Below are positions 22,401-37,600 of a DNA stretch of 64,000 nucleotides, one piece after another. The translations under genes and the position numbers were made by a program. The stretch is from assembly GCA_951230915.1 (NCBI GenBank), contig OX579637.1, positions 12,462,001 to 12,526,000 of the forward strand, given 5' to 3'. A model generated the notes under the pieces. That model did no database searches, was not told the origin of the DNA, and worked only from the letters and a program-made list of their open reading frames with translations. Within the stretch, counting starts at the first letter, position 1, and each line of letters starts with the position of its first letter. This DNA is from Antitrichia curtipendula. Lineage: Eukaryota; Streptophyta; Bryopsida; Hypnales; Leucodontaceae.

Positions 22401-25400
22401 GTGGAAGTTACAAATACCCTCAAATATTTGAATCCATGAGAATATTTTATCTGTGCATAATTATCATCCATCTATACGTGAATCAAGAAAAATATGGAAT
22501 AAACTTGGGCCTGTACTTTAATGGCTCCGTACATGAAATGTCATAGACTTTGATTTGAGAAGGCACTTGATTAGATTTGTAGTAATTGCAAATATACTCA
22601 AATATCTGAATCCATGAGCCCATTTGATTTGTGAGTGATTTTCATCCATCTCCACGAGAATCAAGAAAAATATGGAATAAACTTGGGCCTGTATTTTAAT
22701 GGCTCCCTACATCAAATGTCATAGACTTTGATTTGAGAAGGCACTTGAACAAATCTGTGGAAGTTGCCAATACCCTCAAATATTTGAATCCATGAGAATA
22801 TTACATTTGTTCGTAACTATCATCCATCTCCGCGTGAATCAAGAAAAATATGGAATAAACTTGGGCCTATACTTTAATGGCTCTCTACATCAAATGTCAT
22901 AGACTTTGATTTGAGAAGGCACTTGAACAAATTCGTAGAAATTGCAAATACCCTCAAATATTTGAATCCATGAGACTATTTGATTTGTGAGTAATTTTCA
23001 TCCATCTCCACGAGAATCAAGAAAACTATGGAATAAACTTGGGCTTGTACTTTAATGGCTCCGTACATCAAATATCATGGAATTTGATTTGAGAAGGCAC
23101 TTGAACAAATTTGTAGAAATTGCAAATACACTCAATTATTTGAATCCATGAGAATATTTGATTTGTGAGTAATTTTCATCCATCTCCACGAGAATCAAGA
23201 AAAATATGGAATAAAATGGGGACTGTACTTTAATGGCTCCCTACATCAAATGGCATAAAATTTTGATTTGAGAAGGCACTTGGACAAATTTGTGGAAGTT
23301 ACAAATACCCGGAAATATTTGAATTCATGAGAATATTTCATTTGTGCGTAACTATCATCCATCTCCTCGTGAATCAAGAAAAATATGGAATAAAATGGGG
23401 CCTGTACCTTAATGGCTCTCTACATCAACTGTCATGGAATTTGATTTGCGAGGGCACTTGAATAAATTTGTGGAAGTTGCAAATACCCTCAAATATTTGA
23501 ATCCATGAGAATATTTCATTTGTGCGTAATTTTCATACATCTCCACGTGAATCAAGAAAAATATGGATTAAATTTGGGCTTGTACTTTAATGGCTACCTT
23601 CATCAAATGTCATGGAATTTGATTTGAGAAGGCACTTGAACAAATTTGTAGAAATTGCAAATACACTCAATTATTTGAATCCATGAGAATATTTGATTTG
23701 TGAGTAATTTTCATCCATCTCCACGAGAATCAAAAAAAATATGGAATAAACTTGGGCCTGTACTTTAATGGCTCCCTACATCAAATGTCATAAAATTTTG
23801 ATTTGAGAAGCCACTTGGACAAATTTGTGGAAGTTACAAATACCCTGAAATATTTCAATTCATGAGAATATTTCATTTGTGCGTAATTTTCATACATCTC
23901 CACGTGAATCGAAAAAAATATGGTAAATAATCGGGTCTGTACTTTAATGGCTCCCTACATCAAATGTCATGGAATTTGATTTGAGAAGGCACTTGGACAA
24001 CTTTGTGGAAGTTGCCAATACCTTCAATTATTTGAATCCAAAAGAATATTTGATTTGTGAATAATTTTCATCCATCTCCACGAGAATCAAGAAAAATATG
24101 GAATAAACTTGGGCCTGTACTTTATGGCTCCCTACATCAAATGTCATGGAATTTGATTTGAGAAGGCACTTGAACAAATTTGTGGAAGTTACAAATACCC
24201 TCAAATATTTGAATCCATGAGAATATTTCATTTGTGCGTGACTATCATCCATCTCCACGTGAATCAAGAAAAATATGGATTAAACTTGGGCCTGTACTTT
24301 AATGACTCCCTACATCAAATGTCATGGAATTTGATTTGAGAAGGCACTTGAACAAATTTGTGGAAGTTGCAAATACACTCAATTATTTGAATCCATGAGA
24401 ATATTTCATTTGTGCGTAATTTTCATACATCTCCACGAGAATTGAAAAAAATATGGTATAAAATCGGGTCTAGACTTTAATGGCTCACTACATCAAATGT
24501 CATAGACTTTGATTTGAGAAGGCACTTGAACAAATTTGTGGAAGTTACAAATACCCTCAAATATTTGAATCCATGAGAATATTTCATCTGTGCATGATTA
24601 TCATCCATCTCCATGTGAATCAAGAAAAATATGGAATAAACTTGGGCCTGTACTTTAATGGCTCCGTACATCAAATGTCATAAAATTTTGATTTGAGAAG
24701 GCACTTGGACAAATTTGTGGAAGTTACAAATACCCTCAAATATTTGAATTCATGAGAATATTTCGGTTGTGCGTAACTATCATCCATCTCCACGTGAATC
24801 AAGAAAAATATGGAATAAAATGGGGCCTGTACTTTAATGGCTCTCTACATCAAATGTCATAAAATTTTGATTTGAGAAGGCACTTGGACAAATTTGTGGA
24901 AGTTGCAAATACCCTCAAATATTTGAATCCATGAGAATATTTCATTTGTGCATAATTTTCATACATCTCCACGTGAATCGAAAAAAATATGGTATAAAAT
25001 CGGGTCTGTACTTTAATGGCTCCCTACATCAAATGTCATGGAATTTGATTTGAGAAGGCACTTGAACAAATTTGTGGAAGTTGCCAATACCCTCAAATAT
25101 TTGAATCCATGAGAATATTTCATTTGTGCGTAATTATCATCCATCTCCACGTGAATCAAGAAAAATATGGATTAAACTTGGGCCTGTACTTTAATGGCTC
25201 CCTACATCAAATGTCATGGAATTTGATTTGAAAAGGCACTTGGACAAATTTGTGGAAGTTACAAATACCCTCAAATATTTGAATCCATGAGAATATTTCA
25301 GCTGTGCATAATTATCATCCATCTCCACGTGAATCAAGAAAAATATGGAATAAACTTGGGCCTGTACTTTAATGGCTCCGTACATCAAATGTCATAGACT

Positions 25401-28400
25401 TTGATTTGAGAAGGCACTTGAACAAATCTGTGGAAGTTGCCAATACCCTCAAATATTTGAATCCATGAGAATATTTGATTTGCGCGTAACTATATCCATC
25501 TCCACGTGAATCAAGAAAAATATGGATTAAACTTGGGCCTGTACTTTAATGGCTCCCTACATCAAATGTCATGGAATTTGATTTGAGAAGGCACTTGAAC
25601 AAATTTGTAGAAATTGCAAATACACTCAATTATTTGAATCCATGAGAATATTTGATTTGTGAGTAATTTTCATCCATCTCCACGAGAATGAAGAAAAATA
25701 TGGAATAAAATGGGGACTGTACTTTAATGGCTCCGTACATGAAATGTCATAGACTTTGATTTGAGAAGGCACTTGAACAGATTTGTAGTAATTGCAAATA
25801 CACTCAAATATTTGAATCCATGAGCCCATTTGATTTGTGAGTGATTTTCATCCATCTCCACGAGAATCAAGAAAAATATGGAATAAACTTGGGCCTGTAT
25901 TTTAATGGCTCCGTACATCAAATGTCATAGACTTTGATTTGAGAAGGCACTTGAACAAATCTGTAGAAGTTGCCAATACCCTCAAATATTTGAATCCATG
26001 AGAATATTCCATTTGTGCATAATTATCATCTATCTCCACGTGAATCAAGAAAAATATGGAATAAACTTGGGCCTGTACTTTAATGGCTCCGTACATCAAA
26101 TGTCATAGACTTTGATTTGAGAAGGCACTTGAACAAATCTGTAGAAATTGCAAATACACTCAAATATTTGAATCCATGAGAATATTTGATTTGTGAGTAA
26201 TTTTCATCCATCTCCACGAGAATCAAGAAAAATATGGAATAAAATGGGGACTGTACTTTAATGGCTCCGTACATGAAATGTCATAGACTTTGATTTGAGA
26301 AGGCACTTGAACAGATTTGTAGTAATTGCAAATACACTCAAATATTTGAATCCATGAGAATATTTCATTTGTGCGTAACTATCATCCATCTCCGCGTGAA
26401 TCAAGAAAAATATGGAATAAACTTGGGCCCGTACTTTAATGGCTCCGTACATCAAATGTCATAGACTTTGATTTGAGAAGGCACTTGAACAAATCTGTGG
26501 AAGTTGCAAATACACTCAAATATTTGAATCCATGAGAATATTTGATTTGTGAGTAATTTTCATCCATCTCCACGAGAATCAAGAAAAATATGGAATAAAC
26601 TTGGGCCTGTACTTTAATAGCTCCGTACATCAAATGTCATGGAATTTGATTTGAGAAGGCACTTGGACAAATTTTTGGAAGTTACAAATACCCTCAAATA
26701 TTTGAATCCATGAGAATATTTCATTTCTGCGTATTTATCATCCATCTCCACGTGAATCAAGAAAAATATGGATTAAACTTGGGCGTGTACTTTAATGGCT
26801 CCGTACATGAAATGTCATAGACTTTGATTTGAGAAGGCACTTGAACAAATTTGTAGAAATTGCAAATACACTCAAATATTTGAATCCATGAGCATATTTG
26901 ATTTGTGAGTAATTTTGATCCATCTCCACGAGAATCAAGAAAAATATGAAACAAACTTGGGCCTGTACTTTAATGTCTCCGTACATCAAATGTCATAGAC
27001 TTTGATTTGAGAAGGCACTTGAACAAATCTGTAGAAGTTGCCAATACCCTCAAATATTTGAATCCATGAGAATATTTCATTTGTGCGTAACTATCATCCA
27101 TCTCCGCGTGAATCAAGAAAAATATGGATTAAACTTGGGCCTGTACTTTAATGGCTCCGTACATCAAATGTCATAGACTTTGATTTGAGAAGGCACTTGA
27201 ACAAATTCGTAGAAATTGCAAATACACTCAAATATTTGAATTCATGAGAATATTTGATTTGTGAGTAATTTTCATCCATCTCCACGAGAATCAAGAAAAA
27301 TATAGAATAAAATGGGGACTGTACTTTAATGGCTCCCTACATCAAATGTCGTAGACTTTGATTTGAGAAGGCACTTGAATAAATTTGTGGAAGTTGCCAA
27401 TACTCTCAAATATTTGAATCCATGAGAATATTTCATTTGTGCGTAACTATCATCCATCTCCGCGTGAATCAAGAAAAATATGGAATAAACTTGGGCCTGT
27501 ACTTTAATGGCTCCGTACATCAAATGTCATAGACTTTGATTTGAGAAGGCACTTGAATTAATTTGTAGAAATTGCAAATACCCTCAAATATTTGAATTCA
27601 TGAGAATATTTGATTTGTGAGTAATTTTCATCCATCTCCACGAGAATCAAGAAAAATATAGAATAAAATGGGGCATGTACTTTAATGGCTCCCTACATCA
27701 AATGTCGTAGACTTTGATTTGAGAAGGCACTTGAACAAATCTGTGGAAGTTGCCAATACTCTCAAATATTTGAATCCATGAGAATATTTCATTTGTGCGT
27801 AACTATCATCCATCTCCGCGTGAATCAAGAAAAATATGGAATAAACTTGGGCCTGTACTTAAATGGCTCCGTACATCAAATGTCATAGACTTTGATTTGA
27901 GAAGGCACTTGAACAAATTCGTAGAAATTGCGAATACACTCAAATATTTGAATTCATGAGAATATCTGATTTGCGCGTAACTATCATCGATCTCCACGTG
28001 AATCAAGAAAAATATGGATTAAACTTGGGCCTGTACTTTAATGGCTCCCTACATCAAATGTCATGGAATTTGATTTGAGAAGGCACTTGGACAAATTTGT
28101 GGAAGTTGCCAATACCCTCAAATATTTGAATCCATGAGAATATTTCATTTGTGCGTAACTATCATCCATCTCCACGTGAATCAAGAAAAATATGGATTAA
28201 ACTTGGGCCTGTACTTTAATGACTCCCTACATCAAATGTCATGGAATTTTATTTGACAAGGCACTTGAACAAATTTGTGTAAGTTGCAAATACCCTCAAT
28301 TATTTGAATCCATGAGAATATTTCATTTGTGCGTAATTTTCATACATCTCCACGAGAATTGAAAAAAATATGGTATAAAATCGGGTCTAGACTTTAATGG

Positions 28401-30711
28401 CTCCCTACATCAAATGTCATAGACTTTGATTTGAGAAGGCACTTGGACAAATTTGTGGAAGTTACAAGTACCCTCAAATATTTGAATCCATGAGAATATT
28501 TCATTTGTGCGTAACTATCATCCATCTCCACGTGAATCAAGAAAAATATGGAATAAACTTGGGTCTGTACTTTAATGGCTCCGTACATCAAATGTCATGG
28601 AATTATATTTGAGAAGGCACTTGAACAAATTTGTAGAAATTGCAAATACACTCAAATATTTGAATCCATGAGAATATTTGATTTGTGAGTAATTTTCATC
28701 CATCTCCACGAGAATCAAAAAAAATATTGAATAAACTTGGGCCTGTACTTTAATGGCTCCCTACATCAAATGTCATAAAATTTTGATTTGAGAAGGCACT
28801 TGGACAAATTTGTGGAAGTTACAAATACCCTCAAATATTTGAATCCATGAGAATATTTCATCTGTGCATAATTATCATCCATCTCCACGTGAATCAAGAA
28901 AAATATGGAATAAACTTGGGCCTGTACTTTAATGGCTCCGTACATCAAATGTCATAGACTTTGATTTGAGAAGGCACTTGAACAAATTTGTAGAAATTGC
29001 AAATACACTCAAATATTTGAATCCATGAGAATATTTGATTTGTGAGTAATTTTCATCCATCTCCACGAGAATCAAGAAAAATATGGAATAAAATGGGGCC
29101 TGTACTTTAATGGCTCCCTACATCAAATGTCATGGAATTTGATTTGAGAAGGCACTTGGACAAATTTGTGGAAGTTACAAATACACTCAAATATTTGAAT
29201 CCATGAGAATATTTCATCTGTGCATAATTATCATCCATCTCCACGTGAATCAAGAAAAATATGGAATAAACTTGGGCCTGTATTTTAATGGCTCCGTACA
29301 TCAAATGTCATAGACTTTGATTTCAGAAGGCACTTGAACAAACTTTTGGAAGTTGCCAATACCGTCAAATATTTGAATCGATGAGAATATTTCATATGTG
29401 CGTAACTATCATCCATCTCCACGAGAATCAAGAAAAATATGGAATAAAATGGCGCCTGTACTTTAATAGCTCCCCACATCAAATGTCATGGAATTTGATT
29501 TGAGAAGGCACTTGAACAAATTTGTAGAAATTGCAAATACCCTCAAATATTTGAATCCATGAGAATATTTGATTTGTGAGTAACTTTCATCCATCTCCAC
29601 GAGAATCAAGAAAAATATGGAATAAAATGGCGCCTGTACTTTAATAGCTCCCCACATCAAATGTCATGGAATTTGATTTGAGAAGGCACTTGAACAAATT
29701 TGTAGAAATTGCAAATACACTCAAATATTTGAATCCATGGGAATATTTCATTTGTGCATAACTTTCGTCCATCCCCACGTGAATCAAAAAAAATATGGAA
29801 TAAAATTGGGCCTGCACTTTAATGGCACTTACATCAAATGTCATGGAATTTGATTTGGGAAGGCACTTGAAAAAATTTGTGGAAGTTACAAATACCCTTA
29901 AATATTTGAATCCATGAGAATATTTCGTTTGTGGGTAATTTTCATCCATCTCCACGTGAATCGAAAAAAATATGGAATTAACGTGGGCCTGCACTTTAAT
30001 GGCGCCCTACATCAAATGTCATGGAATTTGATTTGCGAAGGCACTTGGACAAATTTGAGTAAGTTGCAAACACCCTCAAATATTGGAATCCATGAGAATA
30101 TTTCATTTGTGTGTAATTTTCATCCATCTCCACGTGAATCAAGAAAAATATGGAATAAACTTGGACCTGTAGTTTAATGGCGCCCTACATCAAATGTCAT
30201 GGAATTTGATTTGCGAAGGGACTTGGACATAATATAGGAAGTTGCAAACACCCTCAAATATTTGAATCCATGAGAATATTTCATTTGTGCGTAATTATCA
30301 TCCATCTCGACGTGCATCTAGAAAAATATGGAATAAAAGTGGGCCTGCACTTTAATGGCGCCCTACATCAAATGTCATAGAATTTGATTTCGGATGGCAC
30401 TTGGACAAATTGGTGGAAGGTCCCAATACCCTCAAATATTTGAATCCATGAGAATATTTCATTTGTGCGTAATTTTCATCCATCTCCACGTGAATCGAAA
30501 AAAATATGGAATAAACTTGGGCCTGTACTTTAATGGCTCCCTACATCAAATGTCATGGAATTTGATTTGAGAAGGCACTTGAACAAATTTGTGGAAATAG
30601 CAAATACCCTCAAATATTTGAATCCATGAGAATATTTCATTTGTGCGTAATTATCATCCATCTCCACGTGAATCAAGAAAAATATGGTATAAAATCGGGT
30701 CTGCACTTTAA
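16472..30711 (+). repeat. 178-bp satellite array, middle block (about 80 monomers)
   Basis: Head-to-tail monomers in the same orientation as at 1-830. Around 16.5-18 kb most carry CTCCCTACATC and CATGGAATTTG. From about 19.8 to 29 kb a second type with CTCCGTACATC and CATAGACTTTG is interspersed, often alternating. CACGTG is variously CACGAG or CGCGTG in this part. The many 60-65-residue minus-strand open frames are the monomer itself read in one frame and are not genes. Confidence 0.97.
19861..21300 (+). repeat. Dimeric (356-bp) higher-order satellite pattern
   Basis: The variant ACATCAAATGTCATAGACTT begins at 19861, 20217, 20573 and 20929, exactly 356 bp (two monomers) apart, alternating with CATGGAATTTG monomers. 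Related alternation continues less regularly to about 28 kb. Confidence 0.8.
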
Positions 30712-31697
30712 CCCTAGACCGCCCAAGAGGACAAAAAGTGTCCTCACATAGCTTTAAGTTAAATTCAAAGTACTGTAACTTTTGCATCAGATGTCCAAAT
30801 TCATTAAAACTTGTTGGGAAAGTTGCGCCTTTTCTTCTTGTTTGTGTGGTAAAATTTTCAGACCAATACAAGAGGTAAGGATTTTCTGGAAGCCAATCAA
30901 AGTTCACAGGCTGAATTTGATTCACCAAAGTGCACTTCATGGCTGCAACTTCGGGGTCTTGTATCTCCTTCATCCAATGTTCGATTTCAATAAAATTTGT
31001 TGGGTTGTGTTTCCCTTGAATTCTAGTTATTGTGGTGAAATTTTCATGTCAATACAAGTTGTTTTGAATGTTTGGGAGCAATTCTAAATTCCAAATCCCG
31101 CCATTTATGGACTATAGTGAACTTCAGCGGCTTGTATCTTCTTCATAAAATGTTCGTTTTCAATAAATAAAAATTGTAAAAGTTGCGCATACTAGTCTAG
31201 TTTGTGTGGCTAAATTTTCATATCAATCCAAGAATTTATGAATGACTGAGAAGCATTTTAGTAGAAAGAGGTTCAGCCCAAGATGTGTTTTTTGCAACTT
31301 TTCTTGCCTATTTTTGACATTTGCAAGCCATTTTGCAAACATATTGAGTCAATTGAATGATATTTTTTTCCACCAATGTGTTTGTATCCTAGTTTTGAAT
31401 CACTTTGTAGTTTAAAAATATTTCATTTCATTAGGTTTAGAAATCAAATTTGGCCTCTAAATGTGTTTTTAGGAATATTTTAGCATTCATTTTCAACACT
31501 AAAACATTATAATCTTGCAATCTACACGTTCAAATGACTTCAAATTTGATCCATGACATCTACAACATGTGTACTACATGATTGTACGGTTTGATTGTAC
31601 GGTTAAGATCTTTATTACTTACTCACATTTAGATTTATAGCACTTCAAAATCTATGATGTTTTTAATCCAAAACGGCCATGGGCGGTTTAGGGTTAA
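30708..31697. mobile_element. piggyBac-type non-autonomous element with TTAA duplication
   Basis: A 982-bp insert (30712-31693) splits one monomer. It is flanked by direct TTAA copies at 30708-30711 and 31694-31697. Terminal inverted repeats are CCCTAGACCGCCCA (30712-30725) and the complement of TGGGCGGTTTAGGG (31680-31693), 13 of 14 matching. Removing the insert and one TTAA restores an intact 178-bp monomer at the native CTTTAATGG site. The TTAA target and CCC-starting TIR are hallmarks of the piggyBac superfamily. There is no transposase frame, so it must have been mobilised in trans. A subterminal hairpin AGGACA...TGTCCT lies at 30728-30744. Confidence 0.85.
30782..31230 (+). repeat. Diverged tandem modules (about 170-190 bp) inside the TTAA element
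   Basis: Three related modules start near 30782, 30971 and 31142 with TCAGATGTCCAAATTCATTA, TCCAATGTTCGATTTCAATA and TAAAATGTTCGTTTTCAATA. Each is followed by a TTG(T)GTGG(T)...AAATTTTCA...CAATACAAG-like block. Spacing is 189 and 171 bp. I see no protein-coding meaning. Confidence 0.6.
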
Positions 31698-34600
31698 TGG
31701 CTCCCTACATCAAATGTCATGGAATTTGATTTGGGAAGGCACTTGAATAAATTTGTGAAAGTTGCCAATACCCTCAATTATTTGAATCGATGAGAATATT
31801 TCATTTGTGCGTAATTTTCATCCATCTCCACGTGAATCGAAAAAAATATGGAATAAAAGTGGGCCTGCACTTTAATGGCGCCCTACATCAAATGTCACGG
31901 AATTTGATTTGGGAAGGCACTTGGACAAATTTGTGGAAGTTGCCAATACCCTCAAATATTTGAATCCATGAGAATATTTTATTAGTAAGTAATTTTCATC
32001 CATCTCCACGTGAATCAAGAAAAATATGGATTAAACTTGGGCCTGTACTTTAATGGCTCCCTACATCAAATGTCATGGAATTTGATTTGAGAAGGCACTT
32101 GATCTAATTTGTGGAAATAGCAAATACCCTCAAATTTTTGAATCTATGAGAATATTTCATTTGTGCGTAATTATCATCCATCTCCACGTGAATCGAAAAA
32201 ACTATGGAATAAACCTCGGCCTGTACTTTAATGGCTCTCTACATCAAATGTCATGGAATTTGATTTGAGAAGGCACTTGGACAAATTTCTGGAAGTTACA
32301 AATACCTTCAAATATTTGAATCTATGAGAATATTTCATTTGTGCGTAATTTTTATACATCTGCACGTGAATCGAAAAAAACATGGAATACAATCGGGTTT
32401 GTAGTTTAATGGCTCCCTACATCAAATGTCAAGGAATTTGATTTGAGAAGGCACTTGAACAAATTTGTGGAAATAGCAAATACCCTCAAATTTTTGAATC
32501 GATGAGAATATTTCATTTCTGCGTAATTATCATCCATCTCCACGTGAATCAAAAAGAATATGGATGGACTTGGGCCTGTACTTTAATGCACCCTACATCA
32601 AATGTCATGGAATTTGATTTGAAAAGGCACTTGAACAAATTTGTGGAAATAGCAAATACCCTCAAATTTTTGAATCTATGAGAATATTTCATTTGTGCGT
32701 AATTTTCATCCATCTCCATGTGAATCGAAAAAAATATGGAATGAACCTTGGCCTGTACTTTAATGCTCCCTACATCAAATGTCATGGAATTTGATTTGAG
32801 AAGGGACTTGATCAAATTTGTGGAAATAGCAAATACCCTCAAATATTTGAATCCATGAGAATATTTTATTTGTGCGTAATTTTCATCCATCTCCACGTGA
32901 ATCGAAAAAAATATGGAATAAACGTGGGCCTGCACTTTAATGGCGCCCTACATCAAATGTCATGGAATTTGATTTGGGAAGGCACTTGAATAAATTTGTG
33001 GAAGTTGCCAATACCCTCAATTATTTGAATCCATGAGAATATTTCATTTGTGTGTAATTTTCATCCATCTCCACGTGAATTAGAAAAAAATATGGAATAA
33101 AATCGGGTCTGTACTTTAATGTCTCCGTACATCAAATGTCATAGACTTTGATTTGAGAAGGCACTTGAACAAAATTGTGGAAGTTGCCAATTCCCTCAAT
33201 TATTTGAATCCATGAGATTATTTCATTTGTGTGTAATTTTAATCCATCTCCACAAGAATTAAAATTAAATATGGAATAAAATCGGGTCTGTACTTTAATG
33301 GCTCCGTACATCAAATGTCATAGACTTTGATCTGAGAAGGCACTTGAACAAAATTGTGGAAGTTGCCAATACCCTCAAATTTTTGAATCCATGAGAACAT
33401 TTCATTTGTGGGTAATTATCATCCATCTCCACGTGAATCGAAAAAATTATGGAATAAACGTGGGCTTGTACTTTAATGGCGCCCTACATCAAATGTCATG
33501 GAATTTGATTTGAGAAGGCACTTGAACAAATTTGTGGAAATAGCAAATACCCTCAAATATTTGAATCCATGAGAATATTTCATTTCTGCGTAATTTTCAT
33601 CCATCTCCACGTGAATCGAAAAAATTATGGAATAAACGTGGGCCTGCACTTTAATGGCGCCCTACATCAAATGTCATGGAATTTGACTTGAGAAGGCACT
33701 TGAACAAATTTGTGGAAATAGCAAATATCCTCAAATTTTTGAATCTATGAGAATATTTCATTTGTGCGTAATTATCATCCATCTCCACGTGAATCGAAAA
33801 AATATGGAATGAACTTGGGCCTGTACTTTAATGCTCCCTACATCAAATGTCATGGAATTTGATTTGAGAAGGGACTTGATCAAATTTGTGGAAATAGCAA
33901 ATACCCTCAAATATTTGAATCCATGAGAATATTTATTTGTGCGTAATTTTCATCCATCTCCACGTGAATCCAAAAAAATATGGAATAAACGTGGGCCTGC
34001 ACTTTAATGGCGCCCTACATCAAATGTCATGGAATTTGATTTGGGAAGGCACTTGAATAAATTTGTGGAAGTTGCCAATACCCTCAATTATTTGAATCCA
34101 TGAGAATATTTCATTTGTGTGTAATTTTCATCCATCTCCACGTGAATTAGAAAAAAATATGGAATAAAATCGGGTCTGTACTTTAATGGCTCCCTACATC
34201 AAATGTCATGGAATTTGATTTGAGAAGGCACTTGAACAAACTGGTGGAAGTTGCCAATACCCTCAAATATTTGAATCCATGAGAATATTTCATTTGTGCG
34301 TAATTTTCATCCATCTCCACGTGAATCGAAAAAATTATGGAATAAACGTGGGCCTGTACTTTAATGGCGCCCTACATCAAATGTCATGGAATTTGATTTG
34401 AGAAGGCACTTGAACAAATTTGTGGAAATAGCAAATACCCTCAAATATTTGAATCCATGAGAATATTTCATTTGTGCGTAATTTTCATCCATCTCCACGT
34501 GAATTGAAAAAATTATGGAATAAACGTGGGCCTGCACTTTAATGGCGCCCTACATCAAATGTCATGGAATTTGACTTGAGAAGGCACTTGAACAAATTTG

Positions 34601-37600
34601 TGGAAATAGCAAATATCCTCAAATTTTTGAATCTATGAGAATATTTCATTTGTGCGTAATTATCATCCATCTCCACGTGAATCGAAAAAATATGGAATAA
34701 ACTTCGGCCTGTACTTTAATGCTCCCTACATCAAATGTCATGGAATTTGATTTGAGAAGGCACTTGAACAAATTTGTGGAAATAGCAAATACCCTCAAAT
34801 ATTTGAATCCATGAGAATATTTTATTAGTACGTAATTTTCATCCATCTCCACGTGAATCAAGAAAGATATGGAATAAACGTGCGCCTGCACTTTAATGGC
34901 GCCCTACATCAAATGTCATGGAATTTGATTTGAGAAGGCACTTGAACAAATTTGTGGAAGTTGCCAATACCCTCAAATATTTGAATCCATGAGAATATTT
35001 CATTTGTGCGTAATTTTCATCTATCTCCACGTGAATCAAGAAAAATATGGATTAAACTTGGGCCTGTACTTTAATGGCTCTCTACATCAAATGTCATGGA
35101 ATTTGATTTGAGAAGGCACTTGATCTAATTTGTGGAAGTTACAAATTTCTTGAAATATTTGAATCCATGGGAATATTTCATTTGTGCGTAATTTTCATCC
35201 ATCTCCACGTGAATCAAGAAAGATATGGATTAAACTTGGGCCTGTACTTTAATGGCTCCCTACATCAAATGTCATGGAATTTGATTAGAGGAGGCACTTG
35301 AACAAACTGGTGGAAGTTGCCAATACCCTCAAATATTTGAATCCATGAGAATATTTCATTTGTGCGTAATTTTCATCCATCTCCACGTGAATCGAAAAAA
35401 ATATGGAATAAACGTGGGCCTGTACTTTCATGGCGCCCTACATCAAATGTCATCGAATTTGATTTGGGAAGGCACTTGAATAAATTTGTGGAAGTTGCCA
35501 ATACCCTCAATTATTTGAATCCATGAGATTATTTCATTTGTGTGTAATTTTAATCCATCTCCACAAGAATTAAAATTAAATATGGAATAAAATCGGGTCT
35601 GTACTTTAATGGCTCCGTACATCAAATGTCATAGACTTTGATCTGAGAAGGCACTTGAACAAAATTGTGGAAGTTGCCAATACCCTCAAATTTTTGAATC
35701 CATGAGAACATTTCATTTGTGGGTAATTATCATCCATCTCCACGTGAATCAAGAAAAATATGGAATGAACTTGGGCCTGTACTTTAATGCTCCCTACATC
35801 AAATGTCATGGAATTTGATTTGAGAAGGGACTTGATCAAATTTGTGGAAATAGCAAATACCCTCAAATATTTGAATCCATGAGAATATTTTATTTGTGCG
35901 TAATTTTCATCCATCTCCACGTGAATCGAAAAAAATATGGAATAAACGTGGGCCTGCACTTTAATGGCGCCCTACATCAAATGTCATTGAATTTGATTTG
36001 GGAAGGCACTTGAATAAATTTGTGGAAGTTGCCAATACCCTCAATTATTTGAATCCATGAGAATATTTCATTTGTGTGTAATTTTCATCCATCTCCACGT
36101 GAATTAGAAAAAAATATGGAATAAAATCGGGTCTGTACTTTAATGGCTCCCTACATCAAATGTCATGGAATTTGATTTGAGAAGGCACTTGAACAAACTG
36201 GTGGAAGTTGCCAATACCCTCAAATATTTGAATCCATGAGAATATTTCATTTGTGCGCAATTTTCATCCATCTCCACGTGAATCGAAAAAATTATGGAAT
36301 AAACGTGGGCCTGTACTTTAATGGCGCCCTACATCAAATGTCATCGAATTTGATTTGGGAAGGGACTTGAATAAATTTGTGGAAGTTGCCAATACCCTCA
36401 ATTATTTGAATCCATGAGATTATTTCATTTGTTTGTAATTTTAATCCATCTCCACAAGAATTAAAATTAAATATGGAATAAAATCGGGTCTGTACTTTAA
36501 TGGCTCCGTACATCAAATGTCATAGACTTTGAATTGAGAAGGCACTTGAACAAAATTTAGGAAGTTGCCAATACCCTCAAATTTTTGAATCCATGAGAAC
36601 ATTTCATTTGTGCGTAAATATCATCCATCTCCACGTGAATCAAGAAAGATATGGATTAAACTTGGGCCTGTACTTTAATGGCTCCCTACATCAAATGTCA
36701 TGGAATTTGATTTGAGAAGGCACTTGAACAAATTTGTGGAAATAGCAAATACCCTCAAATATTTGAATCCATGAGAATATTTCATTTGTGCGTAATTTTC
36801 ATCCATCTCCACGTGAATCAAGAAAACTATGGATTAAACTTGGGCCTGTACTTTAATGGCTCCCTACATCAAATGTCATGGAATTTGATTTGAGAAGGCA
36901 CTTGAACAAATTTGTGGAAGTTACAAATACCTTCAAATATTTGAATCTATGAGAATATTTCATTTGTGCGTAATTTTTATACATCTGCACGTGAATCGAA
37001 AAAAACATGGAATACAATCGGGTTTGTAGTTTAATGGCTCCCTACATCAAATGTCATGGAATTTGATTTGAGAAGGCACTTGAACAAATTTGTGGAAATA
37101 GCAAATACCCTCAAATATTTGAATCCATGAGAATATTTCATTTGTGCGTAATTTTCATCCATCTCCACGTGAATCGAAAAAAATATGGAATGAACTTGGG
37201 CCTGTACTTTAATGCTCCCTACATCAAATGTCATGGAATTTGATTTGAGAAGGGACTTAATCAAATTCGTGGAAATAGAAAATACCCTCAAATATTTGAA
37301 TCCATGAGAATATTTTATTTGTGCGTAATTTTCTTCCATCTCCACGTGAATCGAAAAAAATATGGAATGAACTTGGGCCTATACTTTAATGCTCCCTACA
37401 TCAAATGTCATGGAATTTGATTTGAGAAGGGACTTGATCAAATTTGTGGACATAGAAATTACCCTCAAATATTTGAATCCATGAGAATATTTTATTTGTG
37501 CGTAATTTTCATCCATCTCCACGTGAATCGAAAACAATATGGAATAAACGTGGGCCTGCACTTTAATGGCGCCCTACATCAAATGTCATGGAATTTGATT

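Noticed and set aside
30782..31087. 101-residue plus-strand open frame in the TTAA element
   Set aside because: It spans diverged tandem modules and shows no piggyBac transposase motifs. The 982-bp element is too short to be autonomous.
7411..31697. TTTAGGG/CCCTAAA words resembling plant telomere repeats
   Set aside because: They occur singly at the ends of TTAA-flanked elements, never in tandem, so they are element termini rather than telomeric DNA.
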